Source: Pseudomonas laurentiana (GTDB lineage: Bacteria; Pseudomonadota; Gammaproteobacteria; Pseudomonadales; Pseudomonadaceae). Taken from it: a stretch of 64,000 bases of DNA. The stretch spans positions 168,592 to 232,591 of the forward strand of contig NZ_BMQU01000008.1 of the NCBI RefSeq assembly GCF_014648275.1, in the 5' to 3' direction. The stretch's first letter is position 1, and the number at the start of each line of letters is the position of its first letter. Under the pieces are notes generated by a model. It was not told the DNA's origin and did no database searches. It saw only the letters and a program-made list of their open reading frames with translations. Shown here piece by piece: positions 1 through 11,557 of this stretch. Made by a program: the position numbers and the translations under genes.

Positions 1-69
1 CCCGAGCGCCTTTTTAGTGGGCGGGCCAAAAGGGCGCCGTGGCCCGGATTGGCAATAGAGGAGTTTGTC

Positions 70-552
70 ATGAGTGTATTTCACGACCTGAAGTTGCAAG
101 CGCTGGATGGCCAGGAGTTACCCCTGGCGCCCTTCAAGGGCCAGGTGGTGCTGGTGGTCAATGTCGCCTCGAAGTGCGGGTTGACGCCGCAATACGCCGC
201 GCTGGAAAACCTCTATCAGCAGTACAAGGCCAAGGGTTTCAACGTTCTGGGCTTGCCGTGCAATCAGTTTGCCGGGCAGGAGCCGGGTACCGAGAGCGAG
301 ATCCAGGCCTTTTGCAGCCTCAACTATGGGGTGAATTTCCCTTTGGGCAGCAAACTGGAAGTGAACGGTCCGCAGCGCCACCCCTTGTACCGTCTGTTGG
401 CCGGCGAGGGCGCGGAGTTCCCAGGCGATATCACCTGGAACTTTGAAAAATTCCTGGTTGGCAAGGATGGTCGGGTGTTGGCCCGCTTTGCCCCGCGTAC
501 CGCGCCGGATGATCCGACCGTGGTACAGGCGATCGAGAAAGCGCTGGGCTGA
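70..552 (+). CDS. gpx: Glutathione peroxidase-family thiol peroxidase
   Basis: This 160-aa cytoplasmic protein reduces peroxides, probably with thioredoxin as the electron donor as for most bacterial non-selenium glutathione peroxidases. The peroxidatic cysteine lies in NVASKCGLT (about residue 35). The conserved LGLPCNQFAGQEPG and WNFEKFLVGKDG blocks complete the Cys-Gln-Trp active site. I start it at the ATG at 70, because a GAGGAG ribosome site sits just upstream and the family start motif follows (MSVFHDLKL). The in-frame codon at 49 would put that ribosome site inside the gene. It converges with the glycosyltransferase gene, and a hairpin lies between them. Confidence 0.93.
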   Translation: MSVFHDLKLQALDGQELPLAPFKGQVVLVVNVASKCGLTPQYAALENLYQQYKAKGFNVLGLPCNQFAGQEPGTESEIQAFCSLNYGVNFPLGSKLEVNGPQRHPLYRLLAGEGAEFPGDITWNFEKFLVGKDGRVLARFAPRTAPDDPTVVQAIEKALG

Positions 553-557
553 TCCTT

Positions 558-589
558 GCGTCACGGGCGATTCTGTTCACCCGTGAGGC
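558..589. terminator. Hairpin between convergent gpx and glycosyltransferase genes
   Basis: The arms GCGTCACGGG (558-567) and CCCGTGAGGC (580-589) pair with one mismatch around a 12-nt loop. The hairpin overlaps the stop codon of the leftward gene. It is probably a shared bidirectional terminator, although there is no T-tract. Confidence 0.5.
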
Positions 590-1788
590 GCTGAGGAGCC
601 TGGTTTGATCGTCAGTGGCATAGGTGGCTGGCGTACGCTGGCCGCTTGCTCGCACGCTGTACGCAAGTAAGTCTCGAATTGCTCGACAATGGCCGGCCAG
701 CCTTGGCGGCTGGCATGTTGGCGAGCATTCAGGCGCACCCGGCGCAAGGTCTCGCAGTCTTCAAGCAGCCAACTGGCGGCGTCGATGAACGCGTTCTCGT
801 CCCCCGGCATGGCCAGTGCGCCATTGTGGCCGTGGCGGATATGCTGAGCCGCAGCGGCTTCATCGTAGGCCACGACCCCCAACCCCGACGCCAACGCTTC
901 AAGCACGACGTTGCCGAAGGTTTCCGTGAGGCTGGGGAAAAGGAAGATATCCCCGGACGCATAGTGTTCGGCCAAGGCTGTACCGCGTTGAGCGCCGCAG
1001 AAAACTGCCTGTGGCAACTGCTGTTCCAGCGTTGTCCGTTGAGGACCGTCTCCGACCACAATCAGCCTGATGCGCCGCTGTGGATAAGCCTGGCACAGGG
1101 CATCAACGCTGCGCCGCAGCAGGCCCAGGTTTTTTTCCGCAGCCAATCGCCCGACGTACATCAGGGCAATGTCCTCGTTGCCCAGCCCCCAATGCTCGCG
1201 TAACGCTTGGCTGCGTCGTACCGGGTTGAACAGGTTGCTGTCCACGCCGCGGGCGAGCAGGCCCAGGCGCTCGAAGCCTCGTCGTTGCAGTGTCTGGCGC
1301 TGGCTGATGCTTGGCACCAGGGTGGTGTGCGTGCGGTTGTGGAACCAGCGCAGGTACTGAGTGAGCGCACGTGTCAGCAGGCCCAGACCGTACGGGTTGG
1401 TATACAGCTGAAAATTGGTGTGAAAACCACTGACCACCGCAATCCCCAAGCGCCGTGCAGCCCGCAGGGCACTCAAGCCCAGTGGGCCCTCGGTCGCGAT
1501 GTAGAGCACGTCTGGGCGCTGTCGGCGCCAGTGGCGCAGGAGTTTGTGCATTGATACCTGGCCCCACTGCAGGCCGGGGTAGCCCGGCAGTGGCCAGCCT
1601 CGGCACAACAGTGCCTGTTCGTCGCCGGTGCCGGATGAATCACCGGCTTGGCGGGGGCGCACCAGTTCGACCTGATGCCCGCGTGAGCGTAACCCTTCGC
1701 TGAGGCGGCCTAGCGTGTTGGCGACCCCGTTGATCTCGGGTGGGAAGGTCTCGCTGACCAGGGCAATGCGCAAGGTATGTGCTGTCAT
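577..1788 (-). CDS. Family GT4 glycosyltransferase
   Basis: This 403-aa protein has a two-domain GT-B fold of the GT4 type. The N-terminal acceptor-domain motif ETFPPEINGVANTL is near residue 14. The C-terminal nucleotide-sugar domain has YVGRLAAEKN, VVGDGPQR and the retaining EX7E-like block FPSLTETFGNVVLEALASGL. It most resembles enzymes annotated as phosphatidylinositol mannosyltransferase-like or MgtA-like in Pseudomonas, where the acceptor is probably a lipid. The substrate cannot be read from the sequence. The ATG at 1788 gives the family N-terminus (MTAHTLRIALVSETFPP). The open frame continues far upstream, but that stretch is non-family sequence. Confidence 0.85.
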   Translation of the reverse strand: MTAHTLRIALVSETFPPEINGVANTLGRLSEGLRSRGHQVELVRPRQAGDSSGTGDEQALLCRGWPLPGYPGLQWGQVSMHKLLRHWRRQRPDVLYIATEGPLGLSALRAARRLGIAVVSGFHTNFQLYTNPYGLGLLTRALTQYLRWFHNRTHTTLVPSISQRQTLQRRGFERLGLLARGVDSNLFNPVRRSQALREHWGLGNEDIALMYVGRLAAEKNLGLLRRSVDALCQAYPQRRIRLIVVGDGPQRTTLEQQLPQAVFCGAQRGTALAEHYASGDIFLFPSLTETFGNVVLEALASGLGVVAYDEAAAAQHIRHGHNGALAMPGDENAFIDAASWLLEDCETLRRVRLNARQHASRQGWPAIVEQFETYLRTACEQAASVRQPPMPLTIKPGSSAPHG

Positions 1789-1963
1789 GGGGAAAGTTTC
1801 ATACCCAACGATTGCCGGGGCATGACGCTGATATGACGGCTTTGTGACGTTCGATATCGGGGGCTTCGTGACCGAAATATTTCGCACCGGTGCGCTCAAG
1901 AATGTCGAACAATCAGCCGATGAAGATGCATTCAATTGAAGGTCTTGCGCTCCAGGGGCGGTA

Positions 1964-3280
1964 ATGTTCAACAGCAAACTGAAAAAAGAAGTACTCCAGC
2001 TGCGTGAAGACCTGCTTTCCATGGAGCAGGTAAAAAGCAGTCTCGACAGTGAGATGCTGGTACTGCACCTCGACCCGCAGGGGCGTATCGAGTCGGCCAA
2101 CAGCAATTTCGAGAAAGAGATGTTGTACGACAGCAGCCAACTGGTTGGCCGCAATATCGAAGACATTGTTCCGCCCCACGTCAAACAGCTCGATTTCTAC
2201 ACGCGAATGAGGGCCGCCATCACCCGTGGCGAGCACCTCAATGGTGCCTTCCGTCTGCTGCGTGGCAACGGTGAGGAAGCCTGGCTGCGTTCGATTTTGC
2301 AGCCGGTCAAGAATAGCGCAGGCCGGTTGCAGTACTTCACACTGCACTCCAGCGACCTGACCCGCACGATTGAAACCTCTCGTGAGCATGAAAGCCTGAT
2401 CAATGCGCTGATGCGCTCTACGGCTGTGATCGAGTTCAACCTTGATGGTGAAGTGCTTACAGCCAATGACCGTTTTTTGCAGACGATGGGGTATAGCCTC
2501 GAGAAGCTGCGCGGCAAGCACCATCGGGTGTTCTGTACACCGGAAGATTACAACTCGCCTGCTTATCAGGCGTTCTGGGAAAAGCTGCGCCGTGGCGAGT
2601 TCATCGTCGACCGCTTCAAGCGCATTGATGCCCATGGGCGTGAAGTCTGGCTGGAGGCGTCCTATAACCCGATCGTCGACGCTCACGACGTGCTGTACAA
2701 AGTGGTCAAGTTCGCCACGGTAATCACCGATCAGGTCAAGCAGGAACAAGCAGTGGCCGACGCGGCTAATATCGCCTACGAGACCTCTCGGCAGACCGAC
2801 GCCAGCGCTCAGAAGGGTGCCGAGGTGGTAAGCAAGACGGTTGAGGTGATGCGTGGTCTTGAGGCTTACATGCAGGATGCCGCTGGTGGTATCGAGGCAT
2901 TGGACAAGCAGTCTCAGGTGATCGGTTCGATCATCAAGACCATCAGCGACATTGCCGGGCAGACCAACCTGTTGGCACTCAACGCTGCCATTGAAGCGGC
3001 TCGCGCGGGGGAGCAAGGCCGTGGTTTCGCGGTGGTCGCCGACGAAGTGCGGCAGTTGGCGTCGCGTACCAGCGCCGCCACCGAGGAAATCGCCCGAGTG
3101 GTGCAGCAGAACGAACAACTGGCCAAAGCGGCAGTGGACATTATCGACAGCAGCAAGCGTCAGGCCGAACAAGGTCTGGAGTTGGTCGGGCAGACCGGAA
3201 CAGTGATTGTCGAAATTCAGGACGGCGCCAAGCGCGTGGTCAGCGCCGTAGGCCAGTTTTCCAACCATTTGGCGAGCTGA
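1964..3280 (+). CDS. bdlA: PAS-PAS-MCP soluble chemotaxis transducer, BdlA-like
   Basis: This 438-aa protein has no transmembrane segment. It carries two PAS domains (about residues 25-135 and 145-260) followed by an MCP signalling domain. The hairpin tip is [20 protein letters not shown], followed by [17 protein letters not shown]. Architecture and length match P. aeruginosa BdlA (about 417 aa), a cytoplasmic transducer needed for nutrient-induced biofilm dispersal. Soluble Aer-2-like or other PAS transducers are alternatives. The N-terminus is a short helical segment before PAS1. No che genes adjoin it, and it converges with cysZ through a hairpin. Confidence 0.85.
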   Translation: MFNSKLKKEVLQLREDLLSMEQVKSSLDSEMLVLHLDPQGRIESANSNFEKEMLYDSSQLVGRNIEDIVPPHVKQLDFYTRMRAAITRGEHLNGAFRLLRGNGEEAWLRSILQPVKNSAGRLQYFTLHSSDLTRTIETSREHESLINALMRSTAVIEFNLDGEVLTANDRFLQTMGYSLEKLRGKHHRVFCTPEDYNSPAYQAFWEKLRRGEFIVDRFKRIDAHGREVWLEASYNPIVDAHDVLYKVVKFATVITDQVKQEQAVADAANIAYETSRQTDASAQKGAEVVSKTVEVMRGLEAYMQDAAGGIEALDKQSQVIGSIIKTISDIAGQTNLLALNAAIEAARAGEQGRGFAVVADEVRQLASRTSAATEEIARVVQQNEQLAKAAVDIIDSSKRQAEQGLELVGQTGTVIVEIQDGAKRVVSAVGQFSNHLAS

Positions 3281-3300
3281 TGCCAGTCTGACTAGTAAAG

Positions 3301-3328
3301 CTACGGCCTGTCGGGTGGCAGGCCGTAG
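3301..3328. terminator. Bidirectional terminator between bdlA-like gene and cysZ
   Basis: A perfect 10-bp inverted repeat (CTACGGCCTG / CAGGCCGTAG) with an 8-nt loop lies in the 55-bp gap between two convergent stops. Confidence 0.7.
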
Positions 3329-3335
3329 TTGGCGG

Positions 3336-4094
3336 TCAGCGTGCTCGGGTCGGCACCAGCGCCTTCTCACCCTCTTCACGCACCCAGAACACTACTGCCC
3401 CGGCCACCGCCGCTGGCATCATCAGGATGTTGACGAACGGTATCAGCAACGCCAGGTACACCGAACCACCGAAGCTCAGGCTTTTCCAGCGCTTTTCCCG
3501 CAGCCAGGCAAGCATTTCGTTCCAGCCCAGCTTGTGGTTGTCTGCCGGGTAGTCGATGTACTGAATGGCCATCATCCAGATCCCGAACACCAGCCACAAC
3601 GGTGCTGCGATCAGGTTGACCATCGGAATCAGCGACAGAATGAACAAGGCAATAGTGCGCGGCAGGAAGTAGCCCAGTTTGCGCAGCTCGCGGCTCAGTG
3701 TGCGTGGCACCATGGCAAACAGTTCGCTCCAGCTGAACGGTGGCGACTGGTCGCTGCCGCGCAGCACCGCTTCTACCTTTTCAGCCAGAAAGCCATTGAA
3801 GGGGGCGGCGATGATGTTGGCGAGCAAAGTGAAGGTGAAGAACACCATCAGCGCTACCAGCACGACAAACAGTGGCCAGAGGATATAGCTGAGAAAGCTC
3901 AGCCAATTCGGCAGGCTGGGCATCAACGTGTCGACCCACAGGCTGAACTGGTGCCCGGCAAGGTAGATAAGGCCGAAAAACAGTACCAGGTTGATAGTCA
4001 AGGGCAGCAACACGAACAGTCGCAGGCCCGGGCTGAGTACCAGTTTTAAGCCCTGGCGCAGGTAGTCCGGGCCAGAGAGAACAGGGGCTTGCAT
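3336..4094 (-). CDS. cysZ: CysZ-like EI24-family membrane protein (sulfate uptake)
   Basis: This 252-aa inner-membrane protein belongs to the EI24/CysZ family. It has four or more hydrophobic segments (for example [20 protein letters not shown] and the paired helices around residues 70-100) and the family block around [11 protein letters not shown] with the following ...[22 protein letters not shown]. CysZ supplies sulfate for cysteine synthesis in E. coli. The ATG at 4094 is preceded by GGAG. In-frame upstream starts lack one. It is divergent from the peroxiredoxin gene, the same neighbourhood as P. aeruginosa PA0846/PA0848 as I recall it. Confidence 0.85.
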   Translation of the reverse strand: MQAPVLSGPDYLRQGLKLVLSPGLRLFVLLPLTINLVLFFGLIYLAGHQFSLWVDTLMPSLPNWLSFLSYILWPLFVVLVALMVFFTFTLLANIIAAPFNGFLAEKVEAVLRGSDQSPPFSWSELFAMVPRTLSRELRKLGYFLPRTIALFILSLIPMVNLIAAPLWLVFGIWMMAIQYIDYPADNHKLGWNEMLAWLREKRWKSLSFGGSVYLALLIPFVNILMMPAAVAGAVVFWVREEGEKALVPTRAR

Positions 4095-4247
4095 AGAATG
4101 CTCCGCGTGAGGACAAAACGCGCTGACATTACCGAGTTTGGGCATTCGGTGAAAGCCGGCAAGGCTCGGCGACACGCGATGTAACAAAAGCCGAGGTCGC
4201 CTGTGACCCATAGGTCATAGAAGATCAGGTCATTCCCACGGCGGTAA

Positions 4248-4262
4248 ATAGAGGTCGTCTAT
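4248..4262 (+). promoter_or_regulatory. OxyR-type half site upstream of ahpB
   Basis: ATAG-N7-CTAT (4248-4251 and 4259-4262) is an exact match to one half of the OxyR tetramer consensus (ATAG-N7-CTAT-N7-ATAG-N7-CTAT). The partner half upstream does not match in register. It lies about 100 bp before the peroxiredoxin start. In P. aeruginosa OxyR is known to activate ahpB-trxB2, so the context fits. Control by OxyR here is inference. Confidence 0.5.
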
Positions 4263-4360
4263 AAGGTGGATTGTCTAAGGATATTTCCTTAATCTCTGCC
4301 ACCTCGCTACAGTGCGCACAACTTTTCAACGCCTTCGAATTCAATCTTCAAGGAGTTTTC

Positions 4361-6051
<1,691 letters not shown>

Positions 6052-6068
6052 TTTCGCGTAGCTAGACG

Positions 6069-6098
6069 ACAAACCCCCGCTTTTGAGCGGGGGTTTGT
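6069..6098 (+). terminator. Strong terminator after trxB
   Basis: A perfect 13-bp inverted repeat (ACAAACCCCCGCT / AGCGGGGGTTTGT) with a 4-nt loop sits 18 bp after the trxB stop and is followed by GTTTT. It also faces the 3' end of nadC and can serve both strands. Confidence 0.9.
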
Positions 6099-6145
6099 GT
6101 TTTCAGGCCAGGGGCCGCTGCGTGCTGTTAGCCCCCGCTGACCCC

Positions 6146-6994
6146 TTACAGGCTCAGGCGCATCGACAGGTCCACTGCCTTGACGTCCTTGGTCATGGCA
6201 CCGATGGAAATGTAGTCCACCCCCGTTTCGGCGATCACCAGCAAGGTGCTTTCGTTGATCCCGCCACTGGCTTCGAGTTTGGCACGGCCTGCATTCAGGC
6301 GGACGGCTTCACGCATGTCGTCCAGGCTCAGCTCGTCGAGCATGATGATGTCGGCACCGGCATCCAGCGCTTGCTTCAGCTCGGCCAGGCTTTCCACTTC
6401 AATTTCCACCGGTTTGCCGGGGGCGATGCGGTGTGCCGCCGTGATCGCTTCGGCGATGCCGCCGCTGGCGGCAATGTGGTTTTCCTTGATCAGGAAGGCA
6501 TCGTAGAGGCCGATCCGGTGGTTGTGGCAGCCACCACAGGTGACGGCGTACTTCTGCGCCAGACGCAGGCCTGGGAGTGTCTTGCGGGTGTCGAGCAGCT
6601 TGACCTGGGTATGGGCAACCTTGTCGGCGAGGGACTGCGCGTGGGTGGCGACACCGGAGAGCAATTGCAGGAAGTTCAGGGCGCTGCGCTCACCGCTGAG
6701 CAGCGAGCGTGCGGGCCCTTCAAGGGTGAACAGGATCTGGTTGGGCCTGGCCCGGTCGCCGTCCTTGACCTGCCAATGCACTGCCACCCGAGGGTCGAGC
6801 TGGCGGAACACGGCATCAACCCACGCAGTGCCGCTGATCACGCAGTTTTCACGGGTGATGATAGTGGCCTTGGCCAGGCGTTCGGCCGGGATCAGTTGGG
6901 CAGTGATGTCGCCGCTGCCAATATCTTCGAGCAACGCACGGCGCACGTTGGCTTCGATTTCGGCAGTCAGATCGGCGAGGCGTAAATTCGGCAT
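6146..6994 (-). CDS. nadC: Nicotinate-nucleotide pyrophosphorylase (carboxylating), QPRTase
   Basis: This 282-aa cytoplasmic enzyme converts quinolinate and PRPP to nicotinate mononucleotide, CO2 and PPi in NAD synthesis. Diagnostic blocks are [10 protein letters not shown] near the N-terminus, [12 protein letters not shown] (PRPP/quinolinate site), [21 protein letters not shown], and [10 protein letters not shown]-type and LEASGGINE near the C-terminus. The ATG at 6994 gives the usual start MPNLRLADL. It is divergent from ampD with about 175 bp between them. Confidence 0.96.
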   Translation of the reverse strand: MPNLRLADLTAEIEANVRRALLEDIGSGDITAQLIPAERLAKATIITRENCVISGTAWVDAVFRQLDPRVAVHWQVKDGDRARPNQILFTLEGPARSLLSGERSALNFLQLLSGVATHAQSLADKVAHTQVKLLDTRKTLPGLRLAQKYAVTCGGCHNHRIGLYDAFLIKENHIAASGGIAEAITAAHRIAPGKPVEIEVESLAELKQALDAGADIIMLDELSLDDMREAVRLNAGRAKLEASGGINESTLLVIAETGVDYISIGAMTKDVKAVDLSMRLSL

Positions 6995-7169
6995 GGCAGG
7001 CTCCACAAGCTAAGTGGTCGGGATTATAGGGCAGGCCGGGCCGGGGTTGCAGCAAACACGCGGCGTGTTGTGCACGGTGCGGCTATTCGATAACACACTT
7101 TTTCACGATACATCCGCCCATGCGGCGGGGCATACTGGCGTTGTCTTTGGGTCGCTTTCAGGAATTTCT

Positions 7170-7736
7170 ATGCAGTTGGACCGTGCTACCGGCTGGGTTG
7201 CCGGCATCACCCATTGCCCTTCGCCAAACTTCAATGCCCGCCCCGACGGTGAAGCCATTTCCCTGCTGGTGATCCACAATATCAGCTTGCCACCAGCCCA
7301 ATTTGCTACCGGCAAGGTGCAGGCGTTTTTCCAGAACCGCCTGGACCCTGACGAGCACCCGTTTTTCGAGACCATCAAGACGTTGCGTGTCTCTGCGCAT
7401 TTTTTGATCGAACGTGACGGTGCCATTACTCAGTTCGTTTCCTGTCTGGACCGGGCTTGGCACGCCGGTGTCTCGACATTTGACGGTCGCGAGGGGTGTA
7501 ACGACTTTTCTTTGGGCATCGAGCTTGAAGGCACCGACGACCTGCCTTTCAGCGATGCTCAGTACCAGGCCCTGCAGGCATTGACCCGGCAGTTGCAGGC
7601 AGCCTGGCCCGCCATTAGCTGCGAACGGATTCGTGGCCATAGTGAGATTGCACCGGGCCGCAAGACAGACCCGGGTCCAGCCTTTGATTGGGCGCGTTAC
7701 CGCGCCGCCCTGCAGGATAGCGAGGAAAAATCATGA
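7170..7736 (+). CDS. ampD: 1,6-anhydro-N-acetylmuramyl-L-alanine amidase AmpD
   Basis: This 188-aa cytosolic zinc amidase of the amidase_2 family cleaves anhydro-muropeptides during cell-wall recycling. Its activity keeps AmpR-dependent beta-lactamase off in many Pseudomonas. Visible zinc-site blocks are LLVIHNISLP (His about residue 34) and RGHSEIAPGRKTDPG (His and Asp near residue 155-165), with VSAHFLIERDG between. The ATG at 7170 follows CAGGAA. Its stop overlaps the ampE start by 4 bp (ATGA), so the pair is translationally coupled. Confidence 0.95.
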   Translation: MQLDRATGWVAGITHCPSPNFNARPDGEAISLLVIHNISLPPAQFATGKVQAFFQNRLDPDEHPFFETIKTLRVSAHFLIERDGAITQFVSCLDRAWHAGVSTFDGREGCNDFSLGIELEGTDDLPFSDAQYQALQALTRQLQAAWPAISCERIRGHSEIAPGRKTDPGPAFDWARYRAALQDSEEKS

Positions 7737-8566
7737 GTTTTCTGGTGTTGTTGTTGGTGTTGTGGATCGAGAAGTTTTCGGCTTTGCGCCAGCGCCTGCA
7801 ACGTGATGGCTTCTTTCTTGGCGAGCTGGCACGACTGGAACGCAGCGGCAAAACCCATCCGTGGTGGGTGTTGGGCATTCTGGTGCTGCTGCCTGTTGCT
7901 GTGCTGGCCTTGCTACTGCATGCACTGGCACCGGTGGCGTATGGATTGCTCAACTTCGTACTGCACCTGCTGGTGCTGATCTACAGCCTGGGGCGTGGCG
8001 ATGTGAAAGCATCGCTTGGGACGTTTCGCGATACCTGGCGGCGCGGTGATGAGCAGGCCGCACTGCATGTCGCTGAGCGTGACCTGGGTTTGGTCGCAGA
8101 CAGTGAAACGATGTTGATTGAACGGGTCGAGGGGCACCTGTTGTGGCAGGCCTACCAGAGCCTGTTCGCGGTGATTTTCTGGTACTTCCTGCTAGGCCCG
8201 GCCGTCGCGTTGGGCTACCGGCTGCTGGCACTGACGGCTGAACATGCGAGCAACGAGGCATTGCGCGAGCGCGCAGCGCAGTTGCGGCACGCTTTCGATT
8301 GGCTGCCAGTACGCTTGCTGGCAGCGAGTTTTGCCTTGGTTGGCAATTTCGTTGCCGTCAGCCGTGCCTTGTTGCATGAGTTGCTGAACTGGAACATCAG
8401 CGCCGGTCGGTTGATTCACATTGCCGGTCGTGCGGCTGGCGAGCTGTCTCAGCGTTCTGTGGCCGGCCCCGATGGCCTCGCCGGGCTGGACATCCTCTGG
8501 GAGCTGTTGCTGCGTTCCGCCGTACTCTGGTACGCCGGCTTCGCCCTCTGGACTGTGCTGGCCTGA
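7733..8566 (+). CDS. ampE: Regulatory signalling membrane protein AmpE
   Basis: This 277-aa inner-membrane protein is encoded as the second gene of ampDE. It has hydrophobic segments at the N-terminus (SFLVLLLVLWIEKFSAL), around residues 45-85, 140-160, and at the C-terminus. It also has the family motifs LHLLVLIYSLGRGD and FAVIFWYFLLGPAVALGYRL. AmpE proteins are proposed sensors linked to beta-lactamase induction, but their biochemical role is not settled. The 4-bp overlap with ampD supports the start. Confidence 0.93.
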   Translation: MSFLVLLLVLWIEKFSALRQRLQRDGFFLGELARLERSGKTHPWWVLGILVLLPVAVLALLLHALAPVAYGLLNFVLHLLVLIYSLGRGDVKASLGTFRDTWRRGDEQAALHVAERDLGLVADSETMLIERVEGHLLWQAYQSLFAVIFWYFLLGPAVALGYRLLALTAEHASNEALRERAAQLRHAFDWLPVRLLAASFALVGNFVAVSRALLHELLNWNISAGRLIHIAGRAAGELSQRSVAGPDGLAGLDILWELLLRSAVLWYAGFALWTVLA

Positions 8567-8720
8567 AGCCGTGGCGGGCCGCGTTCAGGCATGGTCCGCC
8601 GCCGGTTAACCTTAAGTTACAAATCCCCGCATCAATATGCGTTATACAGGAGCTGGTGAGCATCGCCGGTGGCCTAGTGCCATTGCGCCTATAGAACAAT
8701 AAGAACCAAGGAGACGACCC

Positions 8721-10751
8721 GTGAAGCGCCTCTTGTACCCAGCTATCGCGTTGATGAACCGCCTGAGTTTCGGGAAGAAGTTCAGCCTGATCAGCGTTCT
8801 GTTTTTCCTGCCCATGTTGGTGACCAATTTCTATCTGGTCCGCGACGCGTATGCCCAGTTCAGTGCCACCCGTATCGAGTTGCAGAGCCTCGATCTGCTG
8901 GGTAGCAGCCTGATGTTGCGCAGTGATCTGGAAACGCTGGGCAACCTGGTGCAGATCAACGCTGTGCTGGGGCAGTCGGGCAAGGCGGGGGATGTCGAGG
9001 TGAAAATCTCGGCCCTCGAGCAGCAGTTGCTGGCCCACCTGCAGGGGTTGAGTGCGGTGTCGGTCGACGAGGCGCAGGTACGCGCCTTTGAAGACAAGCG
9101 CAGTGAAATGCTGGCCGTGCTTACGCGCGCACAGAGCGAAACCTCCTTGTTGAGCAAGGCTGCGCTGTTCGACAAGCTACTGGCGCAGGCTCAGGTGCTG
9201 ACCAAGCTGATCGCCAGCCAGGCGGGGTTGAGCCAAGACGATGAGCGTGTGGTTCGCCAGCTCAGTGAGCTGCTGATCAGCGCAACACCTCAGGTCACCC
9301 AGGCCTTGGGCGAAGGACGTGCCATGGGCGCCTACTCCCTCGGGCAGGGTTTTCTCAATTCTGCTTCCAGTACCCGTTTTGAGGAGCTGCTGCAAACCCT
9401 CGAAAAGCTCGGGGCGGATTATGCGATCAAGCTGCAAGACGCTCTCGCTGTTGAACCTCGGGCGAAGGCAAGCCTGGGGGCGCAGGCTGCAGCCAGTCAG
9501 GCCTCATTGAAGCAGGCCGGTGAGCTGTTCGAGGAGCAGGTGGTGATGGCCGATACCCTTGATGCGCCGTGGCCGTCTTTTTATCAACAAGTGAGCGGGC
9601 TAATGGCGCAGACCTATCAACTCAACAGCGCGACGCTCGGCTTTCTGCGTTTGGAGCTGGAGCAGCGGCTGGGTGAATACCGTCGTCATATGATCCTGCT
9701 AGTGGGTGCGCTGGCTGGCGTATTCCTGCTGATCGTCTACCTGTATAGCGGCTTCTATGCGTCGACCCGCAGTACGTTGAGGCGCCTGGGCATTGTGATG
9801 GACGAGGTGGCGGCCGGTGATATGACGGTGAATTTCCAGGCCCATAGCCGCGATGAGTTGGGTGAACTGGGTCAGGTGTTCAATGCCACGGTGCGGCGTA
9901 TCCACGACCTGATAGAGCAGGTCGGCCAGACCGTGGCGCAGGTTGAGTACCAGGCCGAGCAGGTGCATACCGTATCGGCGCAGAGCAATCAGGCGGTCAG
10001 TGGTCAGCGCGGGCAGATTGAGCAGGTAGCCACGGCGATGAACCAGATGTCGGCGACAGCTCAGGAGGTTGCACGCAGCACGGCCGCAGCGGTCAGCAGT
10101 GCCCAAGGGGTCAATCGCGACACCGTCAGTGGCCGCAGCCTGGTGGCTTCGCAGCAAGGCAGCATCGCCCGCCTGGCCAGTGAAATTGACCAATCGGTAC
10201 GGGTGATCAACCAGTTGGCCAATGACAGCCAAGCCATCAGCCGGGTGCTGGAAGTGATCAAGAGCATTGCCGAGCAGACCAACCTGCTGGCGTTGAACGC
10301 GGCTATCGAAGCGGCCCGTGCTGGCGAACAAGGCCGTGGTTTTGCCGTGGTGGCCGATGAGGTACGAACCTTGGCCAAGCGCACTCAGCAGTCGACCGAA
10401 GAGATCGAGCACATGATTTCACGCTTGCAGGGTGGCGTGGGTGCAGCGGTCAAGGCGATGGACAGCAGCCATCAGATGGCGTCGGGGACGGTGGGCCAGT
10501 CCGAACAGGTGCAGCAGGCGCTGGAGAATATTCTGGGTGCCGTCGGTACGATCGTCGACCAGAACCAGCAGATTGCCGCTGCGGTGGAGCAGCAGACTGC
10601 GGTAGCCCACGACATCGACCAGAACATCGTACAGATCAACCGCGCTGCCGAACATGCCAGCGACGGCGCGCACCAGACCGAGGATGCCAGCCGGCAATTG
10701 TCCACCCAGGTGCTGGAGCTCAAGCGTTTGATCGGGGCGTTTCGGGTCTAG
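8721..10751 (+). CDS. Methyl-accepting chemotaxis protein with large periplasmic domain
   Basis: This 676-aa chemoreceptor has a first TM helix near residues 20-40 ([20 protein letters not shown]) and a periplasmic, mostly helical sensor of about 270 residues. A second TM follows around residue 320 ([20 protein letters not shown]), then HAMP and an MCP signalling domain with the tip [20 protein letters not shown]. The start is GTG at 8721 with AAGGAGA eight bases upstream. The ligand is unknown. The helical sensor lacks an obvious dCache signature. It stands alone between ampE and tatD. Confidence 0.92.
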   Translation: MKRLLYPAIALMNRLSFGKKFSLISVLFFLPMLVTNFYLVRDAYAQFSATRIELQSLDLLGSSLMLRSDLETLGNLVQINAVLGQSGKAGDVEVKISALEQQLLAHLQGLSAVSVDEAQVRAFEDKRSEMLAVLTRAQSETSLLSKAALFDKLLAQAQVLTKLIASQAGLSQDDERVVRQLSELLISATPQVTQALGEGRAMGAYSLGQGFLNSASSTRFEELLQTLEKLGADYAIKLQDALAVEPRAKASLGAQAAASQASLKQAGELFEEQVVMADTLDAPWPSFYQQVSGLMAQTYQLNSATLGFLRLELEQRLGEYRRHMILLVGALAGVFLLIVYLYSGFYASTRSTLRRLGIVMDEVAAGDMTVNFQAHSRDELGELGQVFNATVRRIHDLIEQVGQTVAQVEYQAEQVHTVSAQSNQAVSGQRGQIEQVATAMNQMSATAQEVARSTAAAVSSAQGVNRDTVSGRSLVASQQGSIARLASEIDQSVRVINQLANDSQAISRVLEVIKSIAEQTNLLALNAAIEAARAGEQGRGFAVVADEVRTLAKRTQQSTEEIEHMISRLQGGVGAAVKAMDSSHQMASGTVGQSEQVQQALENILGAVGTIVDQNQQIAAAVEQQTAVAHDIDQNIVQINRAAEHASDGAHQTEDASRQLSTQVLELKRLIGAFRV

Positions 10752-10778
10752 GGCCAAACACAATCGTGGTGCCTGGGG

Positions 10779-11555
10779 TTACCAGCCAAACAGTGCACAG
10801 GCCGTACGGCTGCTGGCGTCGGCCAACTGATCTGGCTCAATGCCCATCAGCTCGGCCAGCGCTGCAGCAATCTGCGGCAGGTGTTCCGGGCTGTTGCGCA
10901 GCCCGGCAAACATCGCCGGCGCCATGTCCGGGGCGTCGGTTTCCAGTACCACGCTGTCCAGTGGCAAGCGCACAATGGTTTTGCGCAGGCGCAGTGCCTG
11001 CGGCCAGGTGGCCGCGCCGCCCAAGCCGAGCTTGAAGCCTAGCCGGATGTACTCCCGGGCTTCTTCGTAACTGCCAGCAAATGCGTGGATTATTCCACCG
11101 CGTGCCAGCTTGTAGCGCTTGAGCGTTGCAATGACTTGAGCGTGACTGCGCCGTACATGCAGCAGTGCGGGCAGGTTGAAGTCGGCTGCCAGCTGTAACT
11201 GGCCTTCAAACAATGCGTTTTGTCGATCCCGGTCGAGGGTTTCCAGGTAATAGTCCAGGCCAAACTCACCCACTGCGCACAACTGGCGTGCTCCGTGCAG
11301 GCGGTTCAGCCAGTCTTTCAGTGCCAGAAGATCCTCGGCGCGATGCTCATCCAGGTACACCGGATGCAGGCCAAACGCTGCATACAACTGTGAGTCGCTT
11401 TGCACCAGGTCCCAGACCCGCTGCCAGTTGTCCCGATACACCCCCAGCACCACCATGCGTTCGACACCCTGGGCCCGGGCATTGGCCAGCAATGCTGTGC
11501 GGTCAGCATCGAAGTCCGGAAAGTCCAGGTGTGTGTGGGTGTCGATCAGGCGCAT
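10779..11555 (-). CDS. tatD: TatD-family metal-dependent hydrolase (DNase-like)
   Basis: This 258-aa TIM-barrel metallohydrolase has the N-terminal HxH motif in LIDTHTHLDFPDFD. Further metal ligands are in AVGEFGLDYY, LLHVRRSH, IIHAFAGSY and VVLETDAPDMAP. TatD/YcfH/YjjV enzymes act as 3'-5' exonucleases or deoxyribonucleases, and this copy is nearer the YjjV type. The substrate is inferred from the family only. It starts 2 bp after the fruR stop, so it is probably cotranscribed with fruR. Confidence 0.9.
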   Translation of the reverse strand: MRLIDTHTHLDFPDFDADRTALLANARAQGVERMVVLGVYRDNWQRVWDLVQSDSQLYAAFGLHPVYLDEHRAEDLLALKDWLNRLHGARQLCAVGEFGLDYYLETLDRDRQNALFEGQLQLAADFNLPALLHVRRSHAQVIATLKRYKLARGGIIHAFAGSYEEAREYIRLGFKLGLGGAATWPQALRLRKTIVRLPLDSVVLETDAPDMAPAMFAGLRNSPEHLPQIAAALAELMGIEPDQLADASSRTACALFGW

Positions 11556-11557
11556 GG

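Noticed and set aside
1913-3379. 488-codon open frame on the minus strand
   Set aside because: It is antisense to the BdlA-like transducer. No recognisable domain.
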